Shown piece by piece: positions 16,559-24,931 of a DNA stretch of 64,000 nucleotides. Source of the DNA: Butyrivibrio proteoclasticus P6B7 (lineage in GTDB: Bacteria; Bacillota; Clostridia; Lachnospirales; Lachnospiraceae); assembly GCF_000622085.1 (NCBI RefSeq), contig NZ_JHWL01000009.1:1-64000 (forward strand). Reading direction: 5' to 3'. Each line of letters starts with the position of its first letter. The stretch's first letter is position 1. Under the pieces are notes generated by a model. That model saw only the letters and a list, made by a program, of their open reading frames with translations. It was not told where the DNA came from and searched no databases. Made by a program: the position numbers and the translations under genes.

Positions 16559-17029
16559 TTATAGCTCTTTTTTCACCATAACTACTTCATCATTCTCATA
16601 CTCAATTTCAAATCCATTCTTAAGGAACAGATGATAGGATGGATTGTCTGCGGCGATATCATCGTGAAGAACTGTGACTCCGTTTTCTTTTGCAGCTATG
16701 ATCAGCTCCTGTATTCCTGCTGTGCCATAGCCTTGTCCGCGAAAGCTAGCAAGAACGATGACATCACATATATAAATATCTCGCGACCTATCATAATGGT
16801 ATGCGATCTCACCAACAAACTCATTTTCTTCGTTCACCAAATAGCGGTAGTACCTGTTAGTTCCAGGATTTCTAACCCATGCATCGTACCATGGCTCCCA
16901 CTCCTCTTTGGGAAAAGGAATTGTTCCTCCCCATTTGGCGTTATAAGACATAGTATCTTCATCTGCCATAAGCTTTTCTCTAAACCAAAGATCTTCAAGC
17001 TTTGGTTTGTATATCGTAACAATCGACAT
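16559..17029 (-). CDS. GNAT family N-acetyltransferase
   Basis: 156 residues. ASFRGQGYGTAGIQELI is the acetyl-CoA loop and NPSYHLFLKNGFE the last conserved segment. The gene overlaps the 3' end of the PHP phosphatase gene by 35 bases, with its ribosome binding site (GGAGG) inside that gene, so the two are cotranscribed. Confidence 0.87.
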   Translation of the reverse strand: MSIVTIYKPKLEDLWFREKLMADEDTMSYNAKWGGTIPFPKEEWEPWYDAWVRNPGTNRYYRYLVNEENEFVGEIAYHYDRSRDIYICDVIVLASFRGQGYGTAGIQELIIAAKENGVTVLHDDIAADNPSYHLFLKNGFEIEYENDEVVMVKKEL

Positions 17030-17822
17030 TAGTATTTCCTCCGTATTTCATAAGTTCTTTTATCTTATATCCCACATCTTCCGGGCGATGCGCATCTGAA
17101 GAGGTAATGATCTTTACATTGTGTCTTCTAAGCGCTTTAATTAGCTCTTTGTCCATGCCAAGGGGAGCTGTATCTGGGCATCTTCTTTGAGCACCGCTAT
17201 TCTGGTCAGCATACATATTACTGTCAGAAAGAGCTATCGCAAGCCTTTCATAGTAATCTGCTAGATCAAAGGATGGTCTGTGTCCAAAAAGCTTAATGGA
17301 ATCAGGATGACCTAGCCCATCAAAAACTTTGCTTCGTGCCAGGTCTATGGAATCTTCGAAGTAGTCTCTATAGATCTTATCAACATCGATTCCTTCCCAT
17401 AACTGCGCAGTATGGTCAAAGGCAAAGTTATCTACAAAATGAATGCTTCCAAGTAAGAAGTCAAAGCCTTTATCCTTAGTCTGTTCTTTGATCAGTTCTT
17501 CATAATCCTTGAAATAACACACTTCAAGACCAAACTTTATGCTGACAGGATACTGTTTAGACCTGACTTTATCGATTAGATCAAGGTACTGTTCATAGCT
17601 CTTTTTACAAGCCTTTCTAATAAACCAGTTGTTAACAAAATCGCTGCATGAACGCACTGTGTCGTACATGGGCTCGAACTCTTTGAACATGTAGTTGTGC
17701 TCTAGAAGCCTTATCTCATCAAGTTCCATCTCGACCGCTCTGTCAACAAACTGCTGAATCCAGTCCAAAGTGTAGTCGCCATTTTCTATGTGTATATGTC
17801 CGTCTATCAATCTTCCTGTCAT
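16995..17822 (-). CDS. PHP-domain phosphoesterase (histidinol-phosphatase-like)
   Basis: A 275-residue PHP protein: metal-binding DGHIHIENGDY near the N-terminus, LEHNYMF, FLLGSIHFVDN, FDGLGHPDS and the late TSSDAHRPEDVG. These residues form the trinuclear metal site of PHP phosphatases such as HisK. Location away from his genes makes histidinol phosphate only one option. Its start overlaps the preceding gene's stop by four bases. Confidence 0.85.
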   Translation of the reverse strand: MTGRLIDGHIHIENGDYTLDWIQQFVDRAVEMELDEIRLLEHNYMFKEFEPMYDTVRSCSDFVNNWFIRKACKKSYEQYLDLIDKVRSKQYPVSIKFGLEVCYFKDYEELIKEQTKDKGFDFLLGSIHFVDNFAFDHTAQLWEGIDVDKIYRDYFEDSIDLARSKVFDGLGHPDSIKLFGHRPSFDLADYYERLAIALSDSNMYADQNSGAQRRCPDTAPLGMDKELIKALRRHNVKIITSSDAHRPEDVGYKIKELMKYGGNTNVDCYDIQTKA

Positions 17823-18355
17823 AGCGTTATCTTTTCCAAAAATAATTGTCTATTGCCTTCTGAAACCGCATCTTTAAAAGCAAAGTCTTGCTCGTTGATT
17901 AGCTTTTTGAAGCCTTCATAGGAGTCTATAGTTTTAAAGAAGTCTACGCAAGCGTCGATATAGCCTATGATTTCTCTAAACAGGTCATAGTCTATATCAT
18001 GAATATCGTAATTTGCAGGACGTATTCCTAAGTACAACAATCCTTTGTTCTCCATACCTTTGCTGTCGTTGGAATATCCTGATGTTACTATTTCAAAATT
18101 CACAAATTCTCCAGCAAGATTCGAGTGGGATGACCAGAAAGCCATCTCAGCATTTAAATACTTTCCTTTCCACTTGACCTTTTTCTTTAATGTTTTATAA
18201 GATTCTTTGCCAGTGTAGTAGTGTTTTATTTCCGCGCATACGGCGTCAAATATGTCCTTAGGGTCATGATCAGAGGAAATGTGATTTAGAATACTGTTCT
18301 CATCCCATTTCCAATCAATATTCTTTTTGGTTGAGTTTATGATTATATATGACAT
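17819..18355 (-). CDS. Hypothetical protein, 178 residues
   Basis: I do not recognise it. It is soluble, lysine- and aspartate-rich, with aromatic pairs such as IDWKWDENS and EMAFWSSHSNLAGEF. It is translationally coupled to the PHP phosphatase gene. Size, context and composition resemble immunity-type proteins, but this is only a guess. Confidence 0.55.
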   Translation of the reverse strand: MSYIIINSTKKNIDWKWDENSILNHISSDHDPKDIFDAVCAEIKHYYTGKESYKTLKKKVKWKGKYLNAEMAFWSSHSNLAGEFVNFEIVTSGYSNDSKGMENKGLLYLGIRPANYDIHDIDYDLFREIIGYIDACVDFFKTIDSYEGFKKLINEQDFAFKDAVSEGNRQLFLEKITL

Positions 18356-18387
18356 TTGGAATGGTTCTCCAGATACTCTGTGCTCCG

Positions 18388-18639
18388 TTAAATACTCTCG
18401 ATTTCAAAAACAACTGATTCATTACAATCCACGCACTGATATGGACCCTTTTTCAAATCTCCACCTCGTCTGAATGCATAGATAAATGGATATATAGCGT
18501 TCATAGCCACCATGCAAACATTGTCGCTATGCTCTTTATCAAGCATGCTTCCTTCAAAGCATATAACGTCACCAACTTTATATTTGGGACATTTGCTCTC
18601 AATTACGGTAACTCTTACTTTTTTGTCTGTGTAACTCAT
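18388..18639 (-). CDS. TIGR04076 family protein
   Basis: An 83-residue protein with the pattern VRVTVIESKCPKYKVGDVI, NVCMVAMNAIYPFIYAFRRGG and a CVDC pair, which fits the TIGR04076 family found in anaerobes. The conserved cysteines suggest metal or redox binding. Ribosome binding site AAGGAG is well placed. No function is established for the family. Confidence 0.7.
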   Translation of the reverse strand: MSYTDKKVRVTVIESKCPKYKVGDVICFEGSMLDKEHSDNVCMVAMNAIYPFIYAFRRGGDLKKGPYQCVDCNESVVFEIESI

Positions 18640-18657
18640 GTCAGTCTCCTTAACGTT

Positions 18658-19083
18658 CTAATTCTCGTCTGCCTCCTTATCGTAAACAAATATCCACTCT
18701 ATTGGCGCTTCCTTCTCATTCCAGTCATAGTCTGAGTCAGTATCACCCAGCTCAAAGCATATGCCATCTACGCCTCGGATAAGGTAATCATCAAATTCTT
18801 CATAGTATTCATATCCAAGTTTAGTTAGTTCTTTTAGGGTATCTCCGATTCCAATGACATCCAAATATTTACTTTCGAAACCTAAAGATACTCCTACCTG
18901 CTGCAAGGCATCATTTTCATCAAAGAAAAACTGGGCATTCTCAACATGATATACTCTTACGTTGTTAACCCGGTTTTCTGTTGTATAATCGCTTATTATG
19001 TTTTCAAGCTCTTTACTACTCATTCCTAGTAGAAAAGGACCTATTCCTACATTTGAAATGATTTTTCCTTCTCGTATTACCAT
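18658..19083 (-). CDS. Hypothetical protein, 141 residues
   Basis: An acidic soluble protein; recognisable segments are GIGPFLLGMSSKEL, IGIGDTLKELTKLGYEYYE and the C-terminal IEWIFVYDKEADEN. The repeated IGPF/IGD...L motif resembles small proteins that occur among immunity genes, but I cannot name the family. It ends 18 bases before the TIGR04076 gene. Confidence 0.55.
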   Translation of the reverse strand: MVIREGKIISNVGIGPFLLGMSSKELENIISDYTTENRVNNVRVYHVENAQFFFDENDALQQVGVSLGFESKYLDVIGIGDTLKELTKLGYEYYEEFDDYLIRGVDGICFELGDTDSDYDWNEKEAPIEWIFVYDKEADEN

Positions 19084-19098
19084 TAGTGTAACCTCGCA

Positions 19099-19698
19099 TT
19101 ATTCTCCACGCTCTGGCCTATAATTATCCTTATCCACAGCCTCGTATATATCCATACCAATCTTCTTTTCAAAGTAGTCCTTAAGCCACATATTGGAATC
19201 CCACTTAACCTGAGGGAAATTGCCGTAGCGTCTTTTTACATCATTCATGCGATCCTCGATATTGAGTACGCCCTCGCTTCCAGCCAGTGCATCGCATAGC
19301 TGGATCAGCCTGTCATACTCATCAAGAGTAATGCTAGCCAGCCCTGACACGATCAGCTCATACTCCTCATCCGAAGTATCAACGTTTCCAATATATTCTT
19401 CCACCTTGAGATTATTAAATGAATGCGTAAGACAAACCCTGCCCACCTCGTCGTAGCTAAGGGACATCATATATGAATAGCCATCAGATACGTGGCCCAG
19501 ATGTCTTACCCCAAACTTTCTTCCGATATCATGCAAAAGACCTAATATATAAGCCTTCTCCGGATCTAAATCCTCACACAGCTTAGCAATGCTTTCAGCA
19601 CAATGAGCTGCAACTCTGCTGTGATCTCCCCATGTTCCAATGTTGCACTTCTCAGCTTCTAGCAATAATCGTTCCGCTTCCTGTCTTGTTGGCAGCAT
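19099..19698 (-). CDS. HD-domain phosphohydrolase
   Basis: About 199 residues with HD motifs spaced as H...HD...D: HSRVAAHC, LGLLHDIGRKFG and LIQLCDALAG. HD enzymes cleave phosphate esters, often of nucleotides, using divalent metals. The ATG at 19698 is taken because GGAGGAGG stands upstream. It is cotranscribed with the small genes that follow. Substrate unknown. Confidence 0.85.
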   Translation of the reverse strand: MLPTRQEAERLLLEAEKCNIGTWGDHSRVAAHCAESIAKLCEDLDPEKAYILGLLHDIGRKFGVRHLGHVSDGYSYMMSLSYDEVGRVCLTHSFNNLKVEEYIGNVDTSDEEYELIVSGLASITLDEYDRLIQLCDALAGSEGVLNIEDRMNDVKRRYGNFPQVKWDSNMWLKDYFEKKIGMDIYEAVDKDNYRPERGE

Positions 19699-19821
19699 AC
19701 CTTTTTCCTCCTCCATTCGCCCCATAGTTCATGAGCCACTAGCTCTTTTTCCTTGGTCCATTTTGCTTAAATTCTAAAGCCTGCCCCAAGGGCGAAGTCA
19801 AAAAGAACCGTCCCCACTGAC

Positions 19822-20589
19822 TTATAACAACGGAAGCCAATCCAAAACTTTCTTTATCTGACTGTCCCAGAAATCCCAGTCATGTCCGCCATCTTCTTCA
19901 TCCCAAGTAACGTCAGCTCCGTTTTTTCTCAAGAAATCCCTAAAATCAACATTTACTCCCAGTAAATCATCCTGCCTTCCGCAAGACATGTAGAACTTTG
20001 GAATTTCTCTTTTTTCTCTAAACATATCTTCAGCGGCAATCTTTGGATTAAGATTGGTCTTTGACGCTTCTTCCAAATTGTCAAACAGCCCAATATTAGC
20101 CTCTTCCGATAAATCATCAAATATATGCAATGCAGAAGATAAACCGATAACATGACTAAAAGTGTCCGAGAACACGATACCGTTTCTCAACGCTCCATAA
20201 CCGCCCATAGAGAGTCCCGCTATAAAAGTGTCTTCTCTTTTGTCAGAAAGAGGAAACATCTGCCTTGTAATCGCTGGTAGTTCATCTCCAATAAAGGCCT
20301 CATAATCGTTCCATGGTGTTCTTGACTTAAAATAAAAAGCGTTATCTCCTGAAGGCATAACAACTGCAAGATTTTTCTCCTCTGCCCATTGTTGTATGCG
20401 TGTTCGGCTTACCCAGTCCGTATAGTTTCCTAAAAGCCCATGTAAAAGGTAAAGCGTTTTAAACTTCTGGTCTTTCTTCATCATGTATTCGTTATTATCC
20501 GCATCAAATCTATCCGCCGGCAAAATCACATTAAGCGGAACAAGCCTGAACAACGCCTTTGACATGTAATTTACTTGTATTAGTGCCAT
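19822..20589 (-). CDS. Esterase D / tributyrin esterase-like alpha/beta hydrolase
   Basis: A 255-residue cytoplasmic hydrolase: LYLLHGLLGNYTDWV (oxyanion region), nucleophile GLSMGGYGALR, acid in CGRQDDLLGV and histidine in GGHDWDFWDSQI. This is the S-formylglutathione hydrolase/EstA branch common in rumen and gut clostridia, which cleaves acetyl or short-chain esters. No signal peptide is visible. Ribosome binding site GGGGGG lies well placed. Confidence 0.88.
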   Translation of the reverse strand: MALIQVNYMSKALFRLVPLNVILPADRFDADNNEYMMKKDQKFKTLYLLHGLLGNYTDWVSRTRIQQWAEEKNLAVVMPSGDNAFYFKSRTPWNDYEAFIGDELPAITRQMFPLSDKREDTFIAGLSMGGYGALRNGIVFSDTFSHVIGLSSALHIFDDLSEEANIGLFDNLEEASKTNLNPKIAAEDMFREKREIPKFYMSCGRQDDLLGVNVDFRDFLRKNGADVTWDEEDGGHDWDFWDSQIKKVLDWLPLL

Positions 20590-20673
20590 AGTAATCCCCC
20601 CTTTTAAGCCATTATCTTTTTAGTCCAATATTAGTGCCTGTAAAAACAGTTCTTTTGTTATATTGTTGCACCC

Positions 20674-21141
20674 TTACTTAACAGACTCTTCAGAAAACCA
20701 GGCATCAAATATATCATCCGGAAGCTTTCCTGAATCATCAGCACAAACTGCTTCATACTTATAGTCTGCATCAAACCCACCTGTTTTTACATTGTAATAA
20801 AGCTTCATTTCCGTAGGCATAGGTCTATTATGCTTTTTGCATAATTCCTGAATACTTTTCAGATCTTCTATAAGCACTTGTATAACAGCCTTTTGATTAT
20901 CAATAGTTGTAAAATACTCAGGATGCTCCCCTGGTGCATCATTTATCTTATGCTTGCGAAGACACATATTATTAATTCTATAGAAAACATCTGCTGATAA
21001 CATCTTTGGTTCACAACTACAATAGATATAAATCATGTCCGCATAATTCTCGACATACTCTAAACATATATCAACCATGTCTGCTTGAAGTTCAGAAAAA
21101 TAATCTTCAAACACTTTTGTTTTTTTCTTCTTAAAAAACAT
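20674..21141 (-). CDS. YezG/DUF600-type immunity protein
   Basis: A 155-residue soluble protein matching the YezG-like pattern: VDICLEYVENYADMIYIY, FYRINNM, KAVIQVLIEDLKSI, and the diagnostic MPTEMKLYYNVKTGGFDADY. In Bacillus, YezG neutralises the LXG toxin YeeF. No LXG toxin is encoded in the window, so this is an orphan immunity gene. It has its own promoter (21183-21211) and AGGAGG site. Confidence 0.75.
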   Translation of the reverse strand: MFFKKKKTKVFEDYFSELQADMVDICLEYVENYADMIYIYCSCEPKMLSADVFYRINNMCLRKHKINDAPGEHPEYFTTIDNQKAVIQVLIEDLKSIQELCKKHNRPMPTEMKLYYNVKTGGFDADYKYEAVCADDSGKLPDDIFDAWFSEESVK

Positions 21142-21182
21142 TTAAAAATCCTCCTATAAGGTAGTACAAAATAACAATATTT

Positions 21183-21211
21183 ATCCTATCATTAATAGTA
21201 CTTGTTTTCAA
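21183..21211 (-). promoter_or_regulatory. Sigma-A-type promoter of the YezG-like gene
   Basis: Minus strand carries TTGAAA, a 17-base spacer and TAGGAT, about 45 bases upstream of the YezG-like start codon. A terminator directly upstream (21254-21292) makes an independent promoter necessary. Confidence 0.6.
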
Positions 21212-21253
21212 CGAAAGCGCATAACCATGCGGTTTTGCTTCTAAAACAAGCGT

Positions 21254-21292
21254 AAAAAGAGCAGTTATCTCTTTTGAAATTGATAACTGCCC
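21254..21292 (-). terminator. Rho-independent terminator
   Basis: GCAGTTATC pairs with GATAACTGC on the minus strand and is followed by TCTTTTT. It lies between the ABC-transporter remnant and the promoter of the YezG-like gene and probably ended the lost transporter operon. Confidence 0.8.
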
Positions 21293-21355
21293 TTTGACAA
21301 AATCATTGTATACGACGCTGAAATGGCGCACAATTACTATTTTATTCTATAAAGC

Positions 21356-21480
21356 CTACAGCTGATAATTACAATCACAGCAACAGTTCATTAACTCCTC
21401 ATCATGCGTGACTACAATGATTACTTTTCCTCTTTCTGCCAGCTTCTTTAAAAAATTGACACACAGCAGCATGTTTTTAT
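21356..21480 (-). pseudogene. C-terminal remnant of an ECF-type ABC transporter ATPase
   Basis: A 41-codon frame without a start reads NMLLCVNFLKKLAERGKVII, then VVTHDEELMNCCCD and a stop. VVTHD is the ABC ATPase H-loop and the following Cys-Cys-Asp pattern is common in ECF transporter ATPases. Walker A, signature and Walker B parts are missing. It abuts a kinase remnant on the opposite strand, which marks a deletion or inversion junction near 21480. Confidence 0.75.
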
Positions 21481-21481
21481 A

Positions 21482-21763
21482 AACACAGGGATATACGAAC
21501 TTGATCAGATAAACGTTGCAACTGAAGGAATGCAAAAAGAGCTAGTTGCCACCATGGAAGATAAATGGAAAAAGGAACAAGACTCAAAGGCACAGATGGC
21601 CCAGATAGCCCATGACCTCAAGACTCCTCTTACAGTCATCAGAGGAAACGCAGATCTTCTCATGGAGAAAGACTGCGACGAGGAGTCCAGAGAAAGCCTT
21701 GAAGCCATAGTCCGTAATTCTGAAAAGATAGCCATGAGCGTTCTTGATATTCTCGAAAAGTAA
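21482..21763 (+). pseudogene. Histidine kinase fragment (HisKA only)
   Basis: The only plus-strand coding sequence in the window. It reads TEGMQKELVATMEDKWKKEQ, then AQIAHDLKTPLTVIRGNADL (phospho-accepting histidine region) and ends at ILEK with a stop. Sensor, HAMP and ATPase domains are absent. It differs in sequence from the intact kinase at 11211. Together with the ABC remnant it looks like debris of a lost transporter plus two-component cluster. Confidence 0.75.
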
Positions 21764-21765
21764 CA

Positions 21766-22500
21766 TCACTTTCCGCAATAAATCTTTATGGCCTGATATA
21801 CAAATGAAGCACACCCTTCGCCGCCCATTTTATCGATATTATCAGTAAACTCACCACCGCCATCATAGATTTTACCAAGGCTATATAGAATATCATCTGT
21901 GCAGGTGTAGAGATTATCAGTAATATAGTCTTTCATCTTTTGAACAAGCTTTTGAGCCTTCTTTGACGAAGGATCAGAAGCTTTTATCTCACCGAATTTA
22001 CCAAAGATCTTCATGAAGTTCTCCATTACCAGCTGGTCATGCTCCTTGGTCCAACCCTTGCTCTTTTGGGCAAATTCTTTGTACTGAGGAGTCTGGTTCC
22101 ACTGCTCCTTTGCACGCCTACTGTATTCATCAAACTTACTGGAATCAAATATCGAAAAATCCAGAGCCACGTGCTTAAAGCCAATGGCCCGCATTCCCTT
22201 TGCCAAGGTGATCAGGTTCTCAATATGCTCCTTCTTAAGTTCCAGCATCTCAATCTGCTGGCTCAGCGCCTTCTGCTTATCAAAGCCCGAGCTATTTACG
22301 ATGGCCTTTATATCCTTCAGCGGGAACTCCAGCTCTTTGAAAAACATGATCTGCTGGAGCTTTTCAAGTTCTGCATCGTCATATAATCTATATCCTGCCT
22401 CCGTGTACTTGGCAGGTCGCAAAAGACCTATCTTGTCATAGTATTGCAATGTACGTATGCTCACGCCTGCAAGCTTACTTACTTCATTTACTGTTAGCAT
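21766..22500 (-). CDS. MerR family regulator with TipAS effector domain
   Basis: About 244 residues. The N-terminal MerR domain reads MLTVNEVSKLAGVSIRTLQY then DKIGLLRPAKYTEAGYRLY, followed by a coiled coil and a C-terminal TipAS/antibiotic-recognition-like domain (FAQKSKGWTKEHDQLVMENF). Such regulators twist spaced promoters on binding lipophilic drugs or peptides. The start at 22500 follows GGAGGG. Its stop lies two bases beyond the end of the plus-strand kinase remnant. Confidence 0.88.
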   Translation of the reverse strand: MLTVNEVSKLAGVSIRTLQYYDKIGLLRPAKYTEAGYRLYDDAELEKLQQIMFFKELEFPLKDIKAIVNSSGFDKQKALSQQIEMLELKKEHIENLITLAKGMRAIGFKHVALDFSIFDSSKFDEYSRRAKEQWNQTPQYKEFAQKSKGWTKEHDQLVMENFMKIFGKFGEIKASDPSSKKAQKLVQKMKDYITDNLYTCTDDILYSLGKIYDGGGEFTDNIDKMGGEGCASFVYQAIKIYCGK

Positions 22501-22608
22501 ATTCCCTCCAACATTCAATTCTCATCCAATACACTTATTCTCTGTCATATCCTTTTTCAATGCATCTAAAGCCATTTCATACAATTATGATAATCATCAA
22601 ATTCTCTA

Positions 22609-23514
22609 CTAATTCCAGAATTCCTGCACCTGCTTAAGGATTTCATCTGCAGGAAGAATTGTAGCCTTCTCGATAGGAACACCTGTCTTTTCAAGGTAGT
22701 ACTTAATGAGGTAGTAGCCAGTGGCATATCCCGCACAATAAGGAAGTCCCACCTCCGGGAAGTGCTGTATTCTTGCCATTTCATCACCATACAGGTAAGA
22801 AGTGATATTATCAAAGCCTGTCACAGACAGTCCGTCATGAATGATTTCTTTTATCAGAGGCAGGAGCTCTTGATCAGTCTTGGTAACCCATGGGCCCAGG
22901 ACCTCTTCTCCAAATATGGTTGTGGCGTAGTTCTCAGCAAGTCCTTCGCTGACGATCATCTCCCCAAGGTTAATATCGTTGGTCCACTTGATGTACTGAT
23001 ATCTGACATTGTGATTGGTCTCGTGGGCCAGAGCCGCCGGAAGCCTTCTTATGGTCTCTTCCGATGGGATAAGCCATCCCATGATATATCCAGGAATTCC
23101 GCCATCTCCGCAGTAGCCTTCATTCATGACTGTGTAGGCATTCTGGGGATTAGCCAGGAAGATTGAGAACAGGTACTCTGAAACCTTTAATTCTACGCCC
23201 TGTTCTTCGAATCTCTTCAGCGCCACTTCTATTGCCTCCTGGCAGGAATCCCACATTCCTTCATCCGACAGTTCTTTTATCTGTCTGTCAAAAGAGCTGT
23301 CTATCTCAGATGGAGGCATGAGCCCCAGCCTGTTATTAGCCATGATGATATCGTATCCCCCTGGGTACTTGGCCACCATTGGAATGTGATAACAGTCCCA
23401 CTTGCCTTTAAAGGGCATCATCATTTCATAGCGGTATATATCATCTTTTTTATCTGGATCTGCCAGCATGATCTTAGTATAAATATCTGGCGAATAGAGT
23501 CTCTTTACGTTCAT
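22609..23514 (-). CDS. DUF2268-type putative zinc protease
   Basis: A 301-residue soluble protein with a metalloprotease-like ALAHETNHNVRYQ motif (HExxH form HETNH) and a downstream VSEGLAEN glutamate, as in DUF2268 family proteins. Substrate unknown. It starts 16 bases from the right end of a TnpB element, so its original upstream region has been displaced and its expression may now depend on the insertion. Confidence 0.78.
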   Translation of the reverse strand: MNVKRLYSPDIYTKIMLADPDKKDDIYRYEMMMPFKGKWDCYHIPMVAKYPGGYDIIMANNRLGLMPPSEIDSSFDRQIKELSDEGMWDSCQEAIEVALKRFEEQGVELKVSEYLFSIFLANPQNAYTVMNEGYCGDGGIPGYIMGWLIPSEETIRRLPAALAHETNHNVRYQYIKWTNDINLGEMIVSEGLAENYATTIFGEEVLGPWVTKTDQELLPLIKEIIHDGLSVTGFDNITSYLYGDEMARIQHFPEVGLPYCAGYATGYYLIKYYLEKTGVPIEKATILPADEILKQVQEFWN

Positions 23515-23530
23515 GATTACCTCCGGTGTC

Positions 23531-23700
23531 GTGAAATACTCCGACTTAATACTTCGTATTTGAAGTCGGAGCTTCCTGCTTCAACCACTACTGCATTGGC
23601 TACGATGATACGTAACTCAATGTCTTACACAATGTCCACAGGCGTATAAGTTCGGGCTAATTCCATCCCTACTGTAATATTTGTTTTTAAGCTACTTCAG
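23531..23700 (-). ncRNA. Probable omega (reRNA) guide scaffold of TnpB
   Basis: In TnpB systems the guide RNA overlaps the 3' end of tnpB and runs to the right end of the element. This segment has that position and contains the right-end hairpin plus other short inverted repeats. The RNA guide would be read from flanking DNA just past 23531, inside the start region of the DUF2268 gene. Boundaries are inferred. Confidence 0.5.
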
Positions 23701-24823
23701 TCAGTAATCGTAATCCTTCGTTTAAGATATTGATAGCTGAATTTTGGTCACGATTCATCGTAAGACCACAATCGCATACCATTTTACGAATGGCTAAATC
23801 CTTCATTTCTGGATGTATCGTACCGCAACAATGACAAATTTGTGATGACGGAAACCACTTATCTACTTTTACAAGATATTTGTTTCTTTCTGATAACTTA
23901 TATTCAAGCATCGACAGAAACATACCGTATCCATTATCAAGAGTAGCTTTGCCGTTACCAAAACCTTTATTTGACATAGATTTCATGTTCAGAGATTCTA
24001 CACATACAACATCGTACTGATTGGCTATCTCAGTAGATATTTTATGCAGATTATCTAATCTCTGATTAGAGATATGTCTATGTATTTTGTTTACTTTACG
24101 GAGTTGCTTTAGGTAATTATTGGATTTGATTTCATGCTTTTTAGAGCCTTGCATACGTGACAGCCTACGTTGTGATTTAGCAAGCTTATCATGGCTTTCA
24201 CGATAGTATTTGTGATTTGTACCAATGTTACCGTTATTATCTACGTATAAACCATCAGAAGCATAGTCCAAACCGATAGCGTTGTTTTTATCTGCCACAT
24301 AAGTGTTTGCGATATCTTCAAACTCAAAAAGTACAGAGATGTAATATTTACCATCTGATTCCTGTGATACAGTGGCAGACTTAATAACCCAACTATCATC
24401 AGGGATTCGATGGATAACAGCTTTTACCTTGCCAATCTTAGGAAGTTTGATGTACTGGTTGTCTATGATAGCAACAGTACCTTTCTGATTGTTTGTAGTA
24501 TAAGACTTACGGCTATGCTTGGCAGACTTGAATTTAGGAAATCCGTTCTTCTTTTTACGGAATTTACTAAATGTATTACGGAATGCAGCCTGTAAATCCA
24601 TCTGCTTATTTGCAAGAGCGAGACTATCCACTTCTTTGAGATAAGGATAATCTTTTTTGTATTTGGCAGGTGTTACAGTTGGAAACTTACCTGTAATCTT
24701 ATAGCTTTCAATCTTATCGGAAAGCATGAGGTTATAGATCTTACGGCAACAGCCAAAGGTCTTGGCAAACATAACACTTTGTTCAGTTGTGGGATATGCT
24801 CTGTATTTGACAGCTCTGTTCAT
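23687..24823 (-). CDS. tnpB: TnpB RNA-guided nuclease (IS605 OrfB family)
   Basis: About 378 residues, an uninterrupted TnpB. N-terminal MNRAVKYRAYPTTEQ, RuvC-like residues in AIGLDYASDGLYVD, VVCVESLNMKSM and MNRDQNSAINI, and a zinc finger CHCCGTIHPEM...CDCG between the last two. All three acidic residues are present, so it should be an active nuclease like the Cas12 ancestor. I use the internal ATG at 24823 that matches the family start. No tnpA is present. Confidence 0.92.
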   Translation of the reverse strand: MNRAVKYRAYPTTEQSVMFAKTFGCCRKIYNLMLSDKIESYKITGKFPTVTPAKYKKDYPYLKEVDSLALANKQMDLQAAFRNTFSKFRKKKNGFPKFKSAKHSRKSYTTNNQKGTVAIIDNQYIKLPKIGKVKAVIHRIPDDSWVIKSATVSQESDGKYYISVLFEFEDIANTYVADKNNAIGLDYASDGLYVDNNGNIGTNHKYYRESHDKLAKSQRRLSRMQGSKKHEIKSNNYLKQLRKVNKIHRHISNQRLDNLHKISTEIANQYDVVCVESLNMKSMSNKGFGNGKATLDNGYGMFLSMLEYKLSERNKYLVKVDKWFPSSQICHCCGTIHPEMKDLAIRKMVCDCGLTMNRDQNSAINILNEGLRLLTEVA

Positions 24824-24931
24824 GTATACAATTATAGCAAACATTTGTTCTTTTGCCTACATAATAAGTGCCGTGTTTATCGCAATTCATCCCACCACCT
24901 ATAGAGGTGGGGGATTTCTTGCTCACGGCGT

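Larger units (their letters stand above)
23531..24931 (-). mobile_element. IS200/IS605-type element carrying only tnpB
   Basis: A tnpB gene flanked by subterminal hairpins, one on each side: CTCCGACTT/AAGTCGGAG near the right end (about 23538-23572), and a CCCACCACC/GGTGGGGG hairpin within larger GCCGTG/CACGGC arms near the left end (about 24868-24930). There is no tnpA, so it would need a Y1 transposase in trans. The base next to the left end reads TTTAAC on the minus strand, which resembles known IS605 target sites. Exact ends are inferred. Confidence 0.8.

Noticed and set aside
19790-19821. IS end suggested by AGTGGGGACGGTTC followed by TTTTTGACTTC
   Set aside because: The phrase resembles sequences near IS200-like elements in clostridia, but no transposase or matching second end is nearby.
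21131-21331. A 66-codon minus-strand frame
   Set aside because: It spans a terminator and the promoter of the YezG-like gene and merges with that gene's ribosome binding site.
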